NCBI GenBank assembly: GCA_947313855.1
Contig: CAMZNS010000038.1
Span: 1-46,337 of the forward strand
Direction of reading: 5' to 3'
Length of the DNA stretch: 46,337 nt
Origin: an uncultured Deferribacteraceae bacterium
GTDB lineage: Bacteria > Chrysiogenota > Deferribacteres > CAMZNJ01
Shown: one piece after another, positions 36,172 to 46,210 of the stretch
How the letters are laid out: each line of letters starts with the position of its first letter
Position numbering within the stretch: the first letter of the stretch is position 1
Made by a program: the position numbers and the translations under genes
Notes under the pieces: generated by a model
Database searches by the model: none
Told to the model about the DNA's origin: nothing
Seen by the model: the letters and a program-made list of their open reading frames with translations, nothing else

Positions 36172-36322
36172 GCAGGGACGCAAACTGAGATAGCTGATAC
36201 AAAAATATGAACCGTGGAGATTCTCTAATTGTGTTTTGTGCTGTGAATGTGTTACAATACACCGTAAGATTGCTCATAAGTAAAACTTCCAAGCTTTTCA
36301 GCTTTCGAGGGACAAAGTAAGT

Positions 36323-37225
36323 ATGCATTACAATCGCAATAATGGCGTACCGATACTAGTGGCAAGGGCAGTTTCCATGGCAAGGGCAAGGGCAATACCA
36401 GTGGCAAGGGCAATACCAGTGGCAGTGTCCATGATAACGCACCCCAACACCAACCCCGCAAGGCTAGCAACCATCCTGCTAATAACCCTTACATCAGTCC
36501 TCCTCCTATCGTCGTGCTCCCTCATCGTCAAACCCAAACCCATCATGGGGAGCTACCAATACAATGTTGACCTAATTAACGCCATTAATGACAAAAACCC
36601 AACCTACTGTGCTTACGATGGCTTAGTTGTTATCAAAATTTCCGACAAAAAATCCACACTATCATACAGCTCCAATCGATACACCCTGAAAGCAAATCTC
36701 CACAAAGAGTGCGACGCAGGGAACATCGCCATGACACTTTATGGACCCCTAAACATACCTGTCGCAACAGCCGAATACAATACCGATACCAAAGAACTGA
36801 AATACTCCTCGTCGTACGACAAAAATCCACAAGATAATGCCGGAAGCCTTTACCGCATCCTTGTTACCTATGGTGCACTCCTCACAATACCCCTGAAAAC
36901 ACCACAAGAATACTACAACGTAACCGTTGACTCAGGCAACGCCACATACATCTTCCGAAGCACAGAAGACGTAATCACAGCCAATCACATGCTACAAATT
37001 ACAGGCATCTACCTCAGCCACATAGATGGTGCCATCGGCTACTCCTACCAACGCAGCGGGAAACTCAAGGGGATTACCTACGAAGACGAACTCTATCGAC
37101 TGCAGATGGACTTCCAAAGGGAGTGGCAACAACACGATCCGAAAAAAGATAAAAAAGACAAAAAAACTCCCCTTGCCCCACCAGTGCAAGAAATAACAGC
37201 AATAAACGGCAATAAGCAGCAATAA
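36323..37225 (+). CDS. Outer-membrane lipoprotein in LolB position (LolB/DUF4292-like candidate)
   Basis: ITLTSVLLLSSC lipobox; MTLYGPLNIPVATAEYN resembles the LolB-like gPlG segment; upstream of ispE-prs. Confidence 0.5.
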   Translation: MHYNRNNGVPILVARAVSMARARAIPVARAIPVAVSMITHPNTNPARLATILLITLTSVLLLSSCSLIVKPKPIMGSYQYNVDLINAINDKNPTYCAYDGLVVIKISDKKSTLSYSSNRYTLKANLHKECDAGNIAMTLYGPLNIPVATAEYNTDTKELKYSSSYDKNPQDNAGSLYRILVTYGALLTIPLKTPQEYYNVTVDSGNATYIFRSTEDVITANHMLQITGIYLSHIDGAIGYSYQRSGKLKGITYEDELYRLQMDFQREWQQHDPKKDKKDKKTPLAPPVQEITAINGNKQQ

Positions 37226-37248
37226 GCAGACTAAGGGGAGGTTTCACT

Positions 37249-38391
37249 GTGTGTAGTCTTCATATGATAAACAATAACGGGCTGGGAACACTGTCCATAC
37301 TGTCTTACGGCAAAACCAACCTAACCTTACGCATCACAGGAGTTATGCCCGACGAATACCACCAAGTATTCACCCTAATGGCAAAGGTTGACATTTACGA
37401 CCACATCTCCATCGCACCCCTGCCTAGCGGCAACACCAAAGATATTGTTGTTTTCAACGCCTCAGGCAAACATATCGACAAAAAAGACGTGGCATCACTA
37501 AACGCAATGGAATCCCTTGGCGACAGCTCTGGGGGCACATCTGTCTCCAAGGTTGTAAACCTTTTACGCAAAGAGTATGGCGATATTATGGGGCTGACAA
37601 ATCAGTTCTTCCACATTATCGTGAGCAAGAATATCCCCCAAGGAAGTGGCATGGGGGGGAGTAGTAGCAATGCCCACGCCACGTTAGTCGGTATCCTTAG
37701 CCTTGTGTCGAGCACCCTGTCGTACAGTAGCCAGCACCGACTCCTCAAAAAGATTGGTGCCGATGCACCGTTCTTCCTCCACCAAAAACCACAAATATGC
37801 CACGGACGTGGTGACGAATTCCTGAGTAGTGCTAATCTGCCCCAAGGGATGAACATTATTGTTATCTACCCCCACACCGGCAACGCAACAGCAAAAATAT
37901 ACGCCGAGTATGCTCGCCAACAGGTGGACAAAAAGTATTCCGCTGTCCCCAGTGGTGGCGTTTTCGAAGGTATGCCCGTTAGCAGGGAGATTAGCGAGTC
38001 GCAAGGGGTGGACGTCGGTCGCCTCAACACCAACAACAACATCAACAACGACGCCGAATGCAGACACAATGTTAATATTGAAGTAGAGGATCTTGTTCTT
38101 CTAATGGGCAACGACCTGCTCCCCCCCGCACTAAGCGTAAACAAGGAGCTGAAGGAGCTCTACAGTATCCTCTTCACGAAGGTGCAGAGCTACAATACTG
38201 CCCATGGCGAAGTCCTTGCCGCTGCTATCCTCAATGGTAGTGGATCTAGTGTGTCGGTGGTTTGCTTCAATAGGGAGACCTCACAGTATTTTGCAACATC
38301 ACTCGCCAAGCTTTTCCCCTACTACTATGTTGGTAGCCACACCATTGTGCAAGATGCTGCCAAGGTGCACACCCTTCAACAGGGGCGGTAG
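37249..38391 (+). CDS. ispE: 4-diphosphocytidyl-2-C-methyl-D-erythritol kinase (GTG start)
   Basis: GKTNLTLRITG, IPQGSGMGGSSSNAHATL GHMP motif, NDLLPPAL. Confidence 0.88.
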   Translation: MCSLHMINNNGLGTLSILSYGKTNLTLRITGVMPDEYHQVFTLMAKVDIYDHISIAPLPSGNTKDIVVFNASGKHIDKKDVASLNAMESLGDSSGGTSVSKVVNLLRKEYGDIMGLTNQFFHIIVSKNIPQGSGMGGSSSNAHATLVGILSLVSSTLSYSSQHRLLKKIGADAPFFLHQKPQICHGRGDEFLSSANLPQGMNIIVIYPHTGNATAKIYAEYARQQVDKKYSAVPSGGVFEGMPVSREISESQGVDVGRLNTNNNINNDAECRHNVNIEVEDLVLLMGNDLLPPALSVNKELKELYSILFTKVQSYNTAHGEVLAAAILNGSGSSVSVVCFNRETSQYFATSLAKLFPYYYVGSHTIVQDAAKVHTLQQGR

Positions 38392-38475
38392 GGTGTTGCA
38401 AAGCACAATGCAACTTACAAAACGTAAAAATAAACTACAAACTACATAAAAGCTTTAAATAGAGGTATAAATTAT

Positions 38476-39426
38476 ATGGGTTTTCAAGTATTTGCTGGAA
38501 GTGCTAGCAAAAAACTGTCGAGTCGAGTTTCAGAGATACTAGGTCGAGATCTTGGTCGTGTTCAACTAACCACATTTTCAGATGGCGAAATACGCGTTCG
38601 TTTCGACGAAACCGTTCGTGGCAAGGACATATTCATCATTCAATCCACTAGCAACCCCGCCGATCGAAACCTAATGGAGCTCATGATTATGACCGATGCC
38701 CTTCGTCGTGCCTCTAGCAAGTCGGTAACAGCAATCATCCCTTACTTCGGCTACTCACGCCAAGATCGCAAAGCGGAACCACGTGTAGCCATTACCGCCA
38801 AACTTGTTGCCAACCTGCTCACCACTTCCGGCATCGACAGAGTGGTAACCATGAACCTGCATGCAGGGCAAATTCAGGGGTTCTTCGACATCCCTGTGGA
38901 CAACCTGTACTCCTCACCCATCCTTATCCCACACCTGCGAAACAATGGCTATGGTGGGGAAGACTGTGTTGTTGTGTCACCTGATGCTGGGGGCACAATT
39001 GTTGCACGGGCGTACGCCAAAATACTCAAAAGCTCGCTGGCGATGATCGACAAACGTCGATCCGAACCCGGTGTCATCGAATCCATGCGAGTTGTGGGGG
39101 ACGTCAAGGGGAAGAGGGCGATACTCATCGACGACATGATCGACACTGCAGGCACACTGGTCTCAGCAGCAGACGCTCTCATGGCAAACGGTGCCAAAGA
39201 GGTTATCTCTGTCGCAACACACGGTATCTTCTCAGGACCAGCAATCGAAAGACTAAACAACAGCTGTATCACCAAAATATACATTACAGACACAATAGAC
39301 AACTCCAACAACATGGAGATATCAGACAAAATAGACTCCTGTAGCGTTGCAGAAATTATTGCCGTTGCCATCAAGAATATCGATAACCATACTTCACTAC
39401 ACAACCTGTTCCCCATTAGCGAGTAG
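38476..39426 (+). CDS. prs: ribose-phosphate pyrophosphokinase
   Basis: FSDGEIRVRF, YFGYSRQDRKAEPR, VVSPDAGGTIVAR, ILIDDMIDTAGTL. Confidence 0.97.
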   Translation: MGFQVFAGSASKKLSSRVSEILGRDLGRVQLTTFSDGEIRVRFDETVRGKDIFIIQSTSNPADRNLMELMIMTDALRRASSKSVTAIIPYFGYSRQDRKAEPRVAITAKLVANLLTTSGIDRVVTMNLHAGQIQGFFDIPVDNLYSSPILIPHLRNNGYGGEDCVVVSPDAGGTIVARAYAKILKSSLAMIDKRRSEPGVIESMRVVGDVKGKRAILIDDMIDTAGTLVSAADALMANGAKEVISVATHGIFSGPAIERLNNSCITKIYITDTIDNSNNMEISDKIDSCSVAEIIAVAIKNIDNHTSLHNLFPISE

Positions 39427-39475
39427 ACTGCAATCGGTATGCAAGTAAAGATTTAGAGACGGAGATAATTAACAC

Positions 39476-40120
39476 ATGGTAATAGTTTGCGGGCTAGGGA
39501 ACCCTGGCAGTAAGTACGAAAATACACGACACAACTTAGGGTTCATGGTGGTTCAAGAGCTATCGCAAGACTTGGGGGTAACGTGTAAGCTGCAAGGGAA
39601 GGTTGTGCAGGGGTTTACAACACTCATGACGACGCCTCCTCCTGTGACTGGTGCGTCTGTGACTGGTGCGTCTGTGCGTACCAAGGTTGGGCTCATACGC
39701 CCCCAAACCTTCATGAACCTCTCAGGGGAGGGGGTATTGCAAGTCTTCAGCTACTACAAACTAAACCTTGCCCACGACGCCACACAACTCATCGTCATAC
39801 AGGACGACCTAGATCAGCCGTTTGGTCGCATCAAAATAGTTGTTGGCGGTGGTGCTGGTGGTCACAACGGCATATCATCCATACACACACACCTACGTAC
39901 CAAACAGTTTGTGCGTGTTAAGATGGGTATCGGCAAAGGTTTTGCAGCGGCGGAGGGGCACACTGGCAATACTGTGAGCCATGTTTTGTCCGCATTTTCC
40001 AAGGATGAATCCAAGCTGTTACCTGACTTTGTTGGCGTAGCAAGCTCGGCTGTTGTCGAGATTATTACCCACGGCGTTGCCTCCGCCATGAACAGATACA
40101 ACAACACAACCGTAACCTAG
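39476..40120 (+). CDS. pth: peptidyl-tRNA hydrolase
   Basis: CGLGNPGSKYENTRHNLGFM, RPQTFMNLSGEGV, QDDLDQPFG, GGAGGHNGISSI; 15-bp duplication encodes VTGASVTGASV. Confidence 0.95.
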   Translation: MVIVCGLGNPGSKYENTRHNLGFMVVQELSQDLGVTCKLQGKVVQGFTTLMTTPPPVTGASVTGASVRTKVGLIRPQTFMNLSGEGVLQVFSYYKLNLAHDATQLIVIQDDLDQPFGRIKIVVGGGAGGHNGISSIHTHLRTKQFVRVKMGIGKGFAAAEGHTGNTVSHVLSAFSKDESKLLPDFVGVASSAVVEIITHGVASAMNRYNNTTVT

Positions 40121-40191
40121 TTGCAAATTATCTAGCATTTATAACGTAAAACGTGTAAAATATGAAAAACTGAAATATAAGGTGGTCGTAG

Positions 40192-41289
40192 ATGAGCTTC
40201 AAATGTGGCATCGTGGGTTTACCAAACGTTGGCAAATCCACACTATTTAACGCACTAACAAAATCCAATATTGAGGCGGCAAACTACCCGTTCAACACCA
40301 TTGAGCCCAATATCGGCGTTGCAAAGGTTGCTGACAAACGTATCGACTACATCGCCAACAAAGTCAACCCCCTCACAACCTTTTACGCACGTGTTGACTT
40401 CGTGGATATTGCCGGACTGGTAAAGGGTGCTAGCACTGGCGAGGGTCTTGGCAACAAATTCCTTGGTCACGTTCGCAGTGTTGATGCAATTGTGCAGGTT
40501 GTTCGTTGTTTTGACGACGAAAACATTACCCATGTTAGCGGCAAGGTTGATCCCATGCGAGATATCGACACCATCAACACTGAACTTATTATTGCTGACT
40601 TGCAGATTTTGGAGAACAACATTACGAAGCTCCAAAAGATGTCCAAGAGTAACGATCCGAAAATTAAGTCTCAGCTGACAGCGTTACAAAAAATTCACGC
40701 AACCTTATCCGACGGCACACTTGCCATTACCCTTTTTGAACAGAATCCCGATCTTGCTGAAAGTGCCAAAGAGTTTAACCTGATTACAGCTAAGCCAGTT
40801 GTTTTTGTTGCAAATATGCGTGAGGATGAGCTCCATGGTGAGAACGAGTACGTTCAGGCTGTTTCTGCTTACGCTGAGTCTGTTGGTCGTCCGTTGGTAC
40901 GAGTTTCCGCTCGCCTTGAGGAGGAGATATCTGAGCTTGATGAGGGGGATGTTCCTGAGTTTTTGGAGAGTATCGGTCTTGAACACTCAGGTCTTGAGCT
41001 TGTTGCCAGTGCAGGATACAAAGCTCTTAACCTTATCACTTACTTTACCGCAGGGGAGAAAGAGGTTCGTGCTTGGTCCATCGAAAAAGGCACCAATGCC
41101 GCATCCTCTGCAGGCAAGATACATGGTGATATTGAGCGTGGTTTTATTCGTGCAGAGGTGTGCTCCTATGCTGATTTTGTTGAGTACGGCTCCGTTTCTG
41201 CCGCCAAAGAGGCAGGTCGTGTGCGTCTCGAAGGTCGGGACTACATCGTTGAAGATGGGGATATTATCTACTTTAGGTTTAATGTTTAG
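40192..41289 (+). CDS. ychF: redox-regulated ATPase YchF
   Basis: [51 protein letters not shown] domain. Confidence 0.97.
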   Translation: MSFKCGIVGLPNVGKSTLFNALTKSNIEAANYPFNTIEPNIGVAKVADKRIDYIANKVNPLTTFYARVDFVDIAGLVKGASTGEGLGNKFLGHVRSVDAIVQVVRCFDDENITHVSGKVDPMRDIDTINTELIIADLQILENNITKLQKMSKSNDPKIKSQLTALQKIHATLSDGTLAITLFEQNPDLAESAKEFNLITAKPVVFVANMREDELHGENEYVQAVSAYAESVGRPLVRVSARLEEEISELDEGDVPEFLESIGLEHSGLELVASAGYKALNLITYFTAGEKEVRAWSIEKGTNAASSAGKIHGDIERGFIRAEVCSYADFVEYGSVSAAKEAGRVRLEGRDYIVEDGDIIYFRFNV

Positions 41290-41311
41290 TTTCGGTGGTA
41301 TATAATTGAGT

Positions 41312-42211
41312 ATGGGAAATCGTAACCACAACCACAAACACAAAACAGCAAACAGAAACCTCAAGACCATAACTGCTGCCCAAATATGGCTAATAACCAC
41401 TGTTGGTGCCATCATCATGTTGGCGTTAGCTCCAACACCTATCATTGGCACCACCATTGCGTATGGCGACGACGCTACTGGTCAAGAACTAGGCACAGCG
41501 TTTATCAATAGTCGTGCCAAGGCGAAACGCAACAACGTTCCTTACTATAAAGACATCATCAGCACTAGAGCCATGGGGGTTATTTCTCGCCGTGAAAGCG
41601 TGATGATTATGCGTGAAGAGGGTGAGTTTTACTACGTTGAAACCAAAGATAGGCAACACGTTTACGTACGCAAGGCCGACCTGTATCAGGTGGTGAACCT
41701 CTACCAAGAACGCATCTCTCCACAAGGGTACAACAAAAAAGCGTACTACGAAATACAAAGCATTATCGACCGCTTCGATGCCACATTCAACACAACATAC
41801 TTCAACGCCATGCCCACAGCACCACACATCGCACTACAAAACGTTCGTGCCACACGGCGGGATGTCACCTACACCATCCTGTACAGCGGTATCAATAACA
41901 ACAAAGTGATGCACCCCTCCATAGCCACAAACCCATTCCGTGAAGACATGCTCAGACTCACAGAAGTAGTCATGCTCAAACTCATACAACAGGAAGATAA
42001 CAAAAATATTACCATCGAAATTGTAGTACCAAAATTTACGGAAAACAAGGCTACAGGAGGGTTTGAACCGTATCAAACTATCACCCTGCCCAAGGGGTTA
42101 CTAGAAGACAACAAGGTTGCCATACACATCCTCAAGGATATGGGAGCAATATGGAACTATGCCAACTACACAATGGACTACTTTCAAATGTATCAGAGCT
42201 ACCCCAACTAA
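41312..42211 (+). CDS. Exported protein with SH3-like domain
   Basis: Hydrophobic N-term IWLITTVGAIIMLALAPTPIIG; VPYYKDIISTRAMGVISRRESVMIMREEGEFYYVETKDRQHVYVRKADL. Confidence 0.55.
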   Translation: MGNRNHNHKHKTANRNLKTITAAQIWLITTVGAIIMLALAPTPIIGTTIAYGDDATGQELGTAFINSRAKAKRNNVPYYKDIISTRAMGVISRRESVMIMREEGEFYYVETKDRQHVYVRKADLYQVVNLYQERISPQGYNKKAYYEIQSIIDRFDATFNTTYFNAMPTAPHIALQNVRATRRDVTYTILYSGINNNKVMHPSIATNPFREDMLRLTEVVMLKLIQQEDNKNITIEIVVPKFTENKATGGFEPYQTITLPKGLLEDNKVAIHILKDMGAIWNYANYTMDYFQMYQSYPN

Positions 42212-42246
42212 AAAGAGAGCAAAGGGAGCTGAATGAGGGGGCTGGA

Positions 42247-43077
42247 ATGAGAACATTCAATTATCCGAAAACTGTGGAAATAATGCTACAGTTTATCAGA
42301 CACAAGGTGGACGCAAGTGGCGTGGATGGCGTTGTCATAGGACTCTCCGGGGGGGTGGACTCCGCCGTAAGCACATCACTAGCAGCCAAAGCTCTTGGAG
42401 CAGACAGGGTGCACGCATACTACATGCCATACAAAACATCATCAGAACTCAGCCTGTTGCACGCACAAGAATTAGCAGACTCATGCAACATTAATCTGGA
42501 AATAATCAACATCACAAACATCGTGGACGCCATTGCAAACACCATGGACGAAACATTTGGCTCAACACTCAGTACCGCCGACAGTGCCTCAAAAAAACTC
42601 CGAATGGGAAACATCGCCGCACGTAGCCGAATGATATCACTATTCGACCGCTCCAAAGTGATGAACGCCCTAGTGCAAGGCACAAGCAACAAAACTGAGA
42701 TACTACTAGGGTACGGAACTTGGTATGGCGACTCAGCTTCGTCGTTCAACCCCCTTGGCGAGCTCTACAAAACAGAAGTGTGGGGCGTTGCCAAAATACT
42801 AGACGTACCCAAGAGCATCATCAACAAACCACCAACAGCCGACCTGTGGGAGGGACAAACCGATGAAGGGGAACTCGGGATGGGGTATCTGGAGTGCGAC
42901 AGAATACTCCACGCCATGGAAGAACTCCCGCAAAACGACTCAGCAAAACTCATACAACGACTTGTCGGGCAAGGATTTAACCAAGGAGTTGTGGAAACGG
43001 TGGTGAAGCGAGTTGTGGGTAATGCGTTTAAACGTAATCTGCCACAGAGTATCCGACCCATCTACAGGAAGGGGTAG
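42247..43077 (+). CDS. nadE: NH3-dependent NAD+ synthetase
   Basis: VVIGLSGGVDSAVS, GTSNKTEILLGYGTWYGDSASSFNPLGELYKT, KPPTADLWEGQTDEGELG. Confidence 0.94.
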   Translation: MRTFNYPKTVEIMLQFIRHKVDASGVDGVVIGLSGGVDSAVSTSLAAKALGADRVHAYYMPYKTSSELSLLHAQELADSCNINLEIINITNIVDAIANTMDETFGSTLSTADSASKKLRMGNIAARSRMISLFDRSKVMNALVQGTSNKTEILLGYGTWYGDSASSFNPLGELYKTEVWGVAKILDVPKSIINKPPTADLWEGQTDEGELGMGYLECDRILHAMEELPQNDSAKLIQRLVGQGFNQGVVETVVKRVVGNAFKRNLPQSIRPIYRKG

Positions 43078-43102
43078 CCAACACGTTAACGCAACACGCC
43101 AA

Positions 43103-43903
43103 CTACATGGGGGGCGTCTGGATGGCAACCTCCATGAACCGTATCATATTCGTCAGATAATCGTAGATAACACCCATAAACATAACACCAAAATAGGGCA
43201 ACGAAGCTGTCAATACGATAAATCCGAGCATCAACTGTGCAGGTAGACCCACAAGCAAAATATTGAGCTGAGGCACAAGGCGACCGATTATCCCCAAAAG
43301 CACATTCAAAAACGTGAGGGATATGAATATGGGAGCAAACACCTTAACTGCAATGACGAAAATATTACCCAAAACCTGTGCCAAAAATAGGAACGCATTC
43401 GGATTAATATCGAAATACGCAATGGGCAACAACAAAAACGACTCATACAATGCACGTATCAAAAACTGAAGACCACCAATGGACAAAAATATCAGAGTCG
43501 CAGCAAGGTTGTATGCCATACCAACAGTAGGCGTCTGAGTCTGAGTAATCGGATCCAAAACATTAGCAATCATCAAACCCATCTGCATACCGATGAGCTC
43601 ACCAGCAAACAACACTCCCGAAAACAAAATATTGCCGATAACACCAATCAACAACCCCAACAAAACCTCCTTAACAGCAAGAAGTATAAATATGGGGGCA
43701 CTCACACTATCCATGGGCACAACATCCAGGAGGGGAGCAATAAACACGGCAAGAAGGATAGCCATAAATATGCGGTACGTTGGACGTATGAAATTGCTGG
43801 AAAAAATGGGGGCAGCAAAAAGAAACCCACTAATACGCAACACTACCAAAAAATATGTTGTCGTAGAACTATAACTAAAAAATATATTCAAAATATCATT
43901 CAT
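43103..43903 (-). CDS. fliR: flagellar biosynthetic protein FliR
   Basis: FLVVLRISGFLFAAPIFSS...PTYRIFMAILLAVFIAPLL, GELIGMQMGLMIANVLDPITQTQTPTVG, multi-TM. Confidence 0.9.
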   Translation of the reverse strand: MNDILNIFFSYSSTTTYFLVVLRISGFLFAAPIFSSNFIRPTYRIFMAILLAVFIAPLLDVVPMDSVSAPIFILLAVKEVLLGLLIGVIGNILFSGVLFAGELIGMQMGLMIANVLDPITQTQTPTVGMAYNLAATLIFLSIGGLQFLIRALYESFLLLPIAYFDINPNAFLFLAQVLGNIFVIAVKVFAPIFISLTFLNVLLGIIGRLVPQLNILLVGLPAQLMLGFIVLTASLPYFGVMFMGVIYDYLTNMIRFMEVAIQTPPM

Positions 43904-43965
43904 CTGCTATATTATATTAGGTATTAACCACTTGTTGCAAGACAAAAAAACTGACTCGTGATACA

Positions 43966-45129
43966 ATGAACGCAAATGGAACGGAAACCCAACACACAAC
44001 GGGAGCAATCATGCATAAGCAAAACAAAACACAACCAAACACTCAACACAACTCAAACCTCAACAACATAGACACAACCAAAAGACTAACACGAGAACAA
44101 GGGGTCGACCTACTGAAAAACGCACCAATCAACACGCTGGCAAAATATGCTGACCAAGTACGACAACGACTACACCCAAACAATACCGTAACATTCGTCG
44201 CCGATAGAAACATCAACTACACCAATATCTGTGCCGTACACTGCTCGTTCTGCTCCTTCCGACGAAACAAAAACGATGCCGACGCTTACGTCCTCTCAAA
44301 CGACGAAATAATCGCCAAAATCAACGAAACCAAAGAACTCGGCGGAACCCAAATACTACTACAAGGGGGGATGCACCCCGAATTCAAAATCGACTACTAC
44401 GAAAACCTAGTCGAACTAATAAAAAGCATGGGGATGTGGGTGCACGGATTCTCCGCCGCCGAACTACAATTCGTCGCTCAAGTAAGCAAAATCAGCGTAC
44501 GTGAAGTCATGGAACGACTCATCGCTAAAGGACTCGACTCTATCCCCGGTGCCGCTGACCTACTAGTCGAAGACGTTCGCAAAGATGTCTCACCCGGCAA
44601 AGTTAGCGTACCACAATGGGTCGACTGCATGGAAACCGCACACAAACTAGGACTCAAAACATCGTCCTGCCTCATGTTCAAAAAAGACGACACCGCAGAA
44701 AATATCATCGAACACCTAGACACCCTAAGACAACTACAAGACAGAACAAACGGCTTCACCGCATTCATCTGCTGGCCGTTCCAACCCGACAACACAAAGC
44801 TGGGAGGCGAAAAAACCACACCCTACGAATACCTGAGAGTGCTGGCTGTGGCTCGACTCTACCTAGACAATATCCCAAACATACAAGTATCATGGGTCAC
44901 ACAAGGGAAAGATATCGGACAGCTCGGACTACTCTACGGTGCAAACGATTTCGGTAACCTCATGATCGAAGAAAATGTTGTCTCTGCCGCCGGAACAACA
45001 TTCAAAATGAGCTCGGAAGATATCATCAACAGCATACAAGAGGCAGGGTTTATCGCTGCCAAAAGAGACATGCACTACAATATTCTAGAAACATACGTTT
45101 CGCCGTTGAATACTCAAAAGGTGAGCTAA
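43966..45129 (+). CDS. mqnC: dehypoxanthine futalosine cyclase (radical SAM)
   Basis: NINYTNICAVHCSFCSFRR, GGTQILLQGGMHPEFKIDYYENL; N/Q/T-rich N-terminal extension. Confidence 0.87.
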   Translation: MNANGTETQHTTGAIMHKQNKTQPNTQHNSNLNNIDTTKRLTREQGVDLLKNAPINTLAKYADQVRQRLHPNNTVTFVADRNINYTNICAVHCSFCSFRRNKNDADAYVLSNDEIIAKINETKELGGTQILLQGGMHPEFKIDYYENLVELIKSMGMWVHGFSAAELQFVAQVSKISVREVMERLIAKGLDSIPGAADLLVEDVRKDVSPGKVSVPQWVDCMETAHKLGLKTSSCLMFKKDDTAENIIEHLDTLRQLQDRTNGFTAFICWPFQPDNTKLGGEKTTPYEYLRVLAVARLYLDNIPNIQVSWVTQGKDIGQLGLLYGANDFGNLMIEENVVSAAGTTFKMSSEDIINSIQEAGFIAAKRDMHYNILETYVSPLNTQKVS

Positions 45130-45131
45130 AT

Positions 45132-46145
45132 ATGGGCAAAATACTATCACTCCTAATCGGACCACTGGTGGTGCTAGCACTCATGGTTGCCGCTTGGCTC
45201 GGCTACTCCACACTCTACACCATCAACAAAAAAGTAACATACGATATCCAAATCGAACCTAATCAAGGGTTTCGATCCGTATTCGTTGAGCTTGTTCCTG
45301 AAGGGCAAACTCCACTGTTTTACTACCGATACCTCACCTCTGTACGCAAATTCCACACAAAAATACGCTACGGACACTACTCAGGAACCAACGAATCACT
45401 CAGCACAGTCTTCAAACGACTCGAAAAAGGGGCACAAACAACCTACCCCGTAACCATACCCGAAGGACTCAATATCTACGACATCGATAAAGTATTCAGT
45501 GACAAAAATATTATGCCCAAAGGGGCGTTTATCCATGCCTGCAAAAATCAAACACTACTCAGCGAAGTAATAAAAAAAGGGTACAGCACAAAAGATAGTG
45601 GCAAACTAATCAGCTGCGAAGGATACATGTATCCCGATACATACTACTTCCCAGCACAAATATCCGCCAACAAAGCACTCAAAGTCATGTACGCTAACTT
45701 CGAATCCAAACTGCCCAACAACTTTCGCAAAAATGCCGAAAAAGTAGGACTAACCGAATACGAAGCCGTAACAATGGCCTCAATCATACAAAAAGAAACC
45801 TACATAATCAACGAAATGCCCATTGTATCTTCAGTATTCCACAACCGAATCGCCAAAGGGATGAGACTACAAGCCGACCCAACAATAATCTACGGCATTT
45901 ACGAAAACTACGACGGCGATATTCGCAAAAAAGATATCAACGACAGGGGAAACCCATACAACACTTACACCATCAATGGACTCACCCCCACACCAATCGC
46001 CAACCCATCCAAGGAAGCACTACAGGCAGCTGTTACTTTCAACGACACACCATACTACTTCTTTGTAGCAACAAAAGGGGGGGAACACACCTTCTCCATA
46101 ACATACGAAGAACATCGACAAAAGGTGCGGGATTACATCAACTAG
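45132..46145 (+). CDS. mltG: endolytic murein transglycosylase MltG
   Basis: TMASIIQKETYIINEMPIVSSVFHNRIAKGMRLQADPTIIYG, NPYNTYTINGLTPTPIANPSKEAL. Confidence 0.94.
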   Translation: MGKILSLLIGPLVVLALMVAAWLGYSTLYTINKKVTYDIQIEPNQGFRSVFVELVPEGQTPLFYYRYLTSVRKFHTKIRYGHYSGTNESLSTVFKRLEKGAQTTYPVTIPEGLNIYDIDKVFSDKNIMPKGAFIHACKNQTLLSEVIKKGYSTKDSGKLISCEGYMYPDTYYFPAQISANKALKVMYANFESKLPNNFRKNAEKVGLTEYEAVTMASIIQKETYIINEMPIVSSVFHNRIAKGMRLQADPTIIYGIYENYDGDIRKKDINDRGNPYNTYTINGLTPTPIANPSKEALQAAVTFNDTPYYFFVATKGGEHTFSITYEEHRQKVRDYIN

Positions 46146-46149
46146 GCTC

Positions 46150-46200
46150 GCGGGTTGCGGGTTGCGGGTTGCGGGTTGCGGGTCGCGTCGCGGGTTGCGT
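46150..46200. repeat. GGGTTGC heptamer array
   Basis: GGG runs at 46152, 46159, 46166, 46173, 46180 with TTGC spacers, then degenerate copies. Confidence 0.95.
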
Positions 46201-46210
46201 TGCGTCGAAC

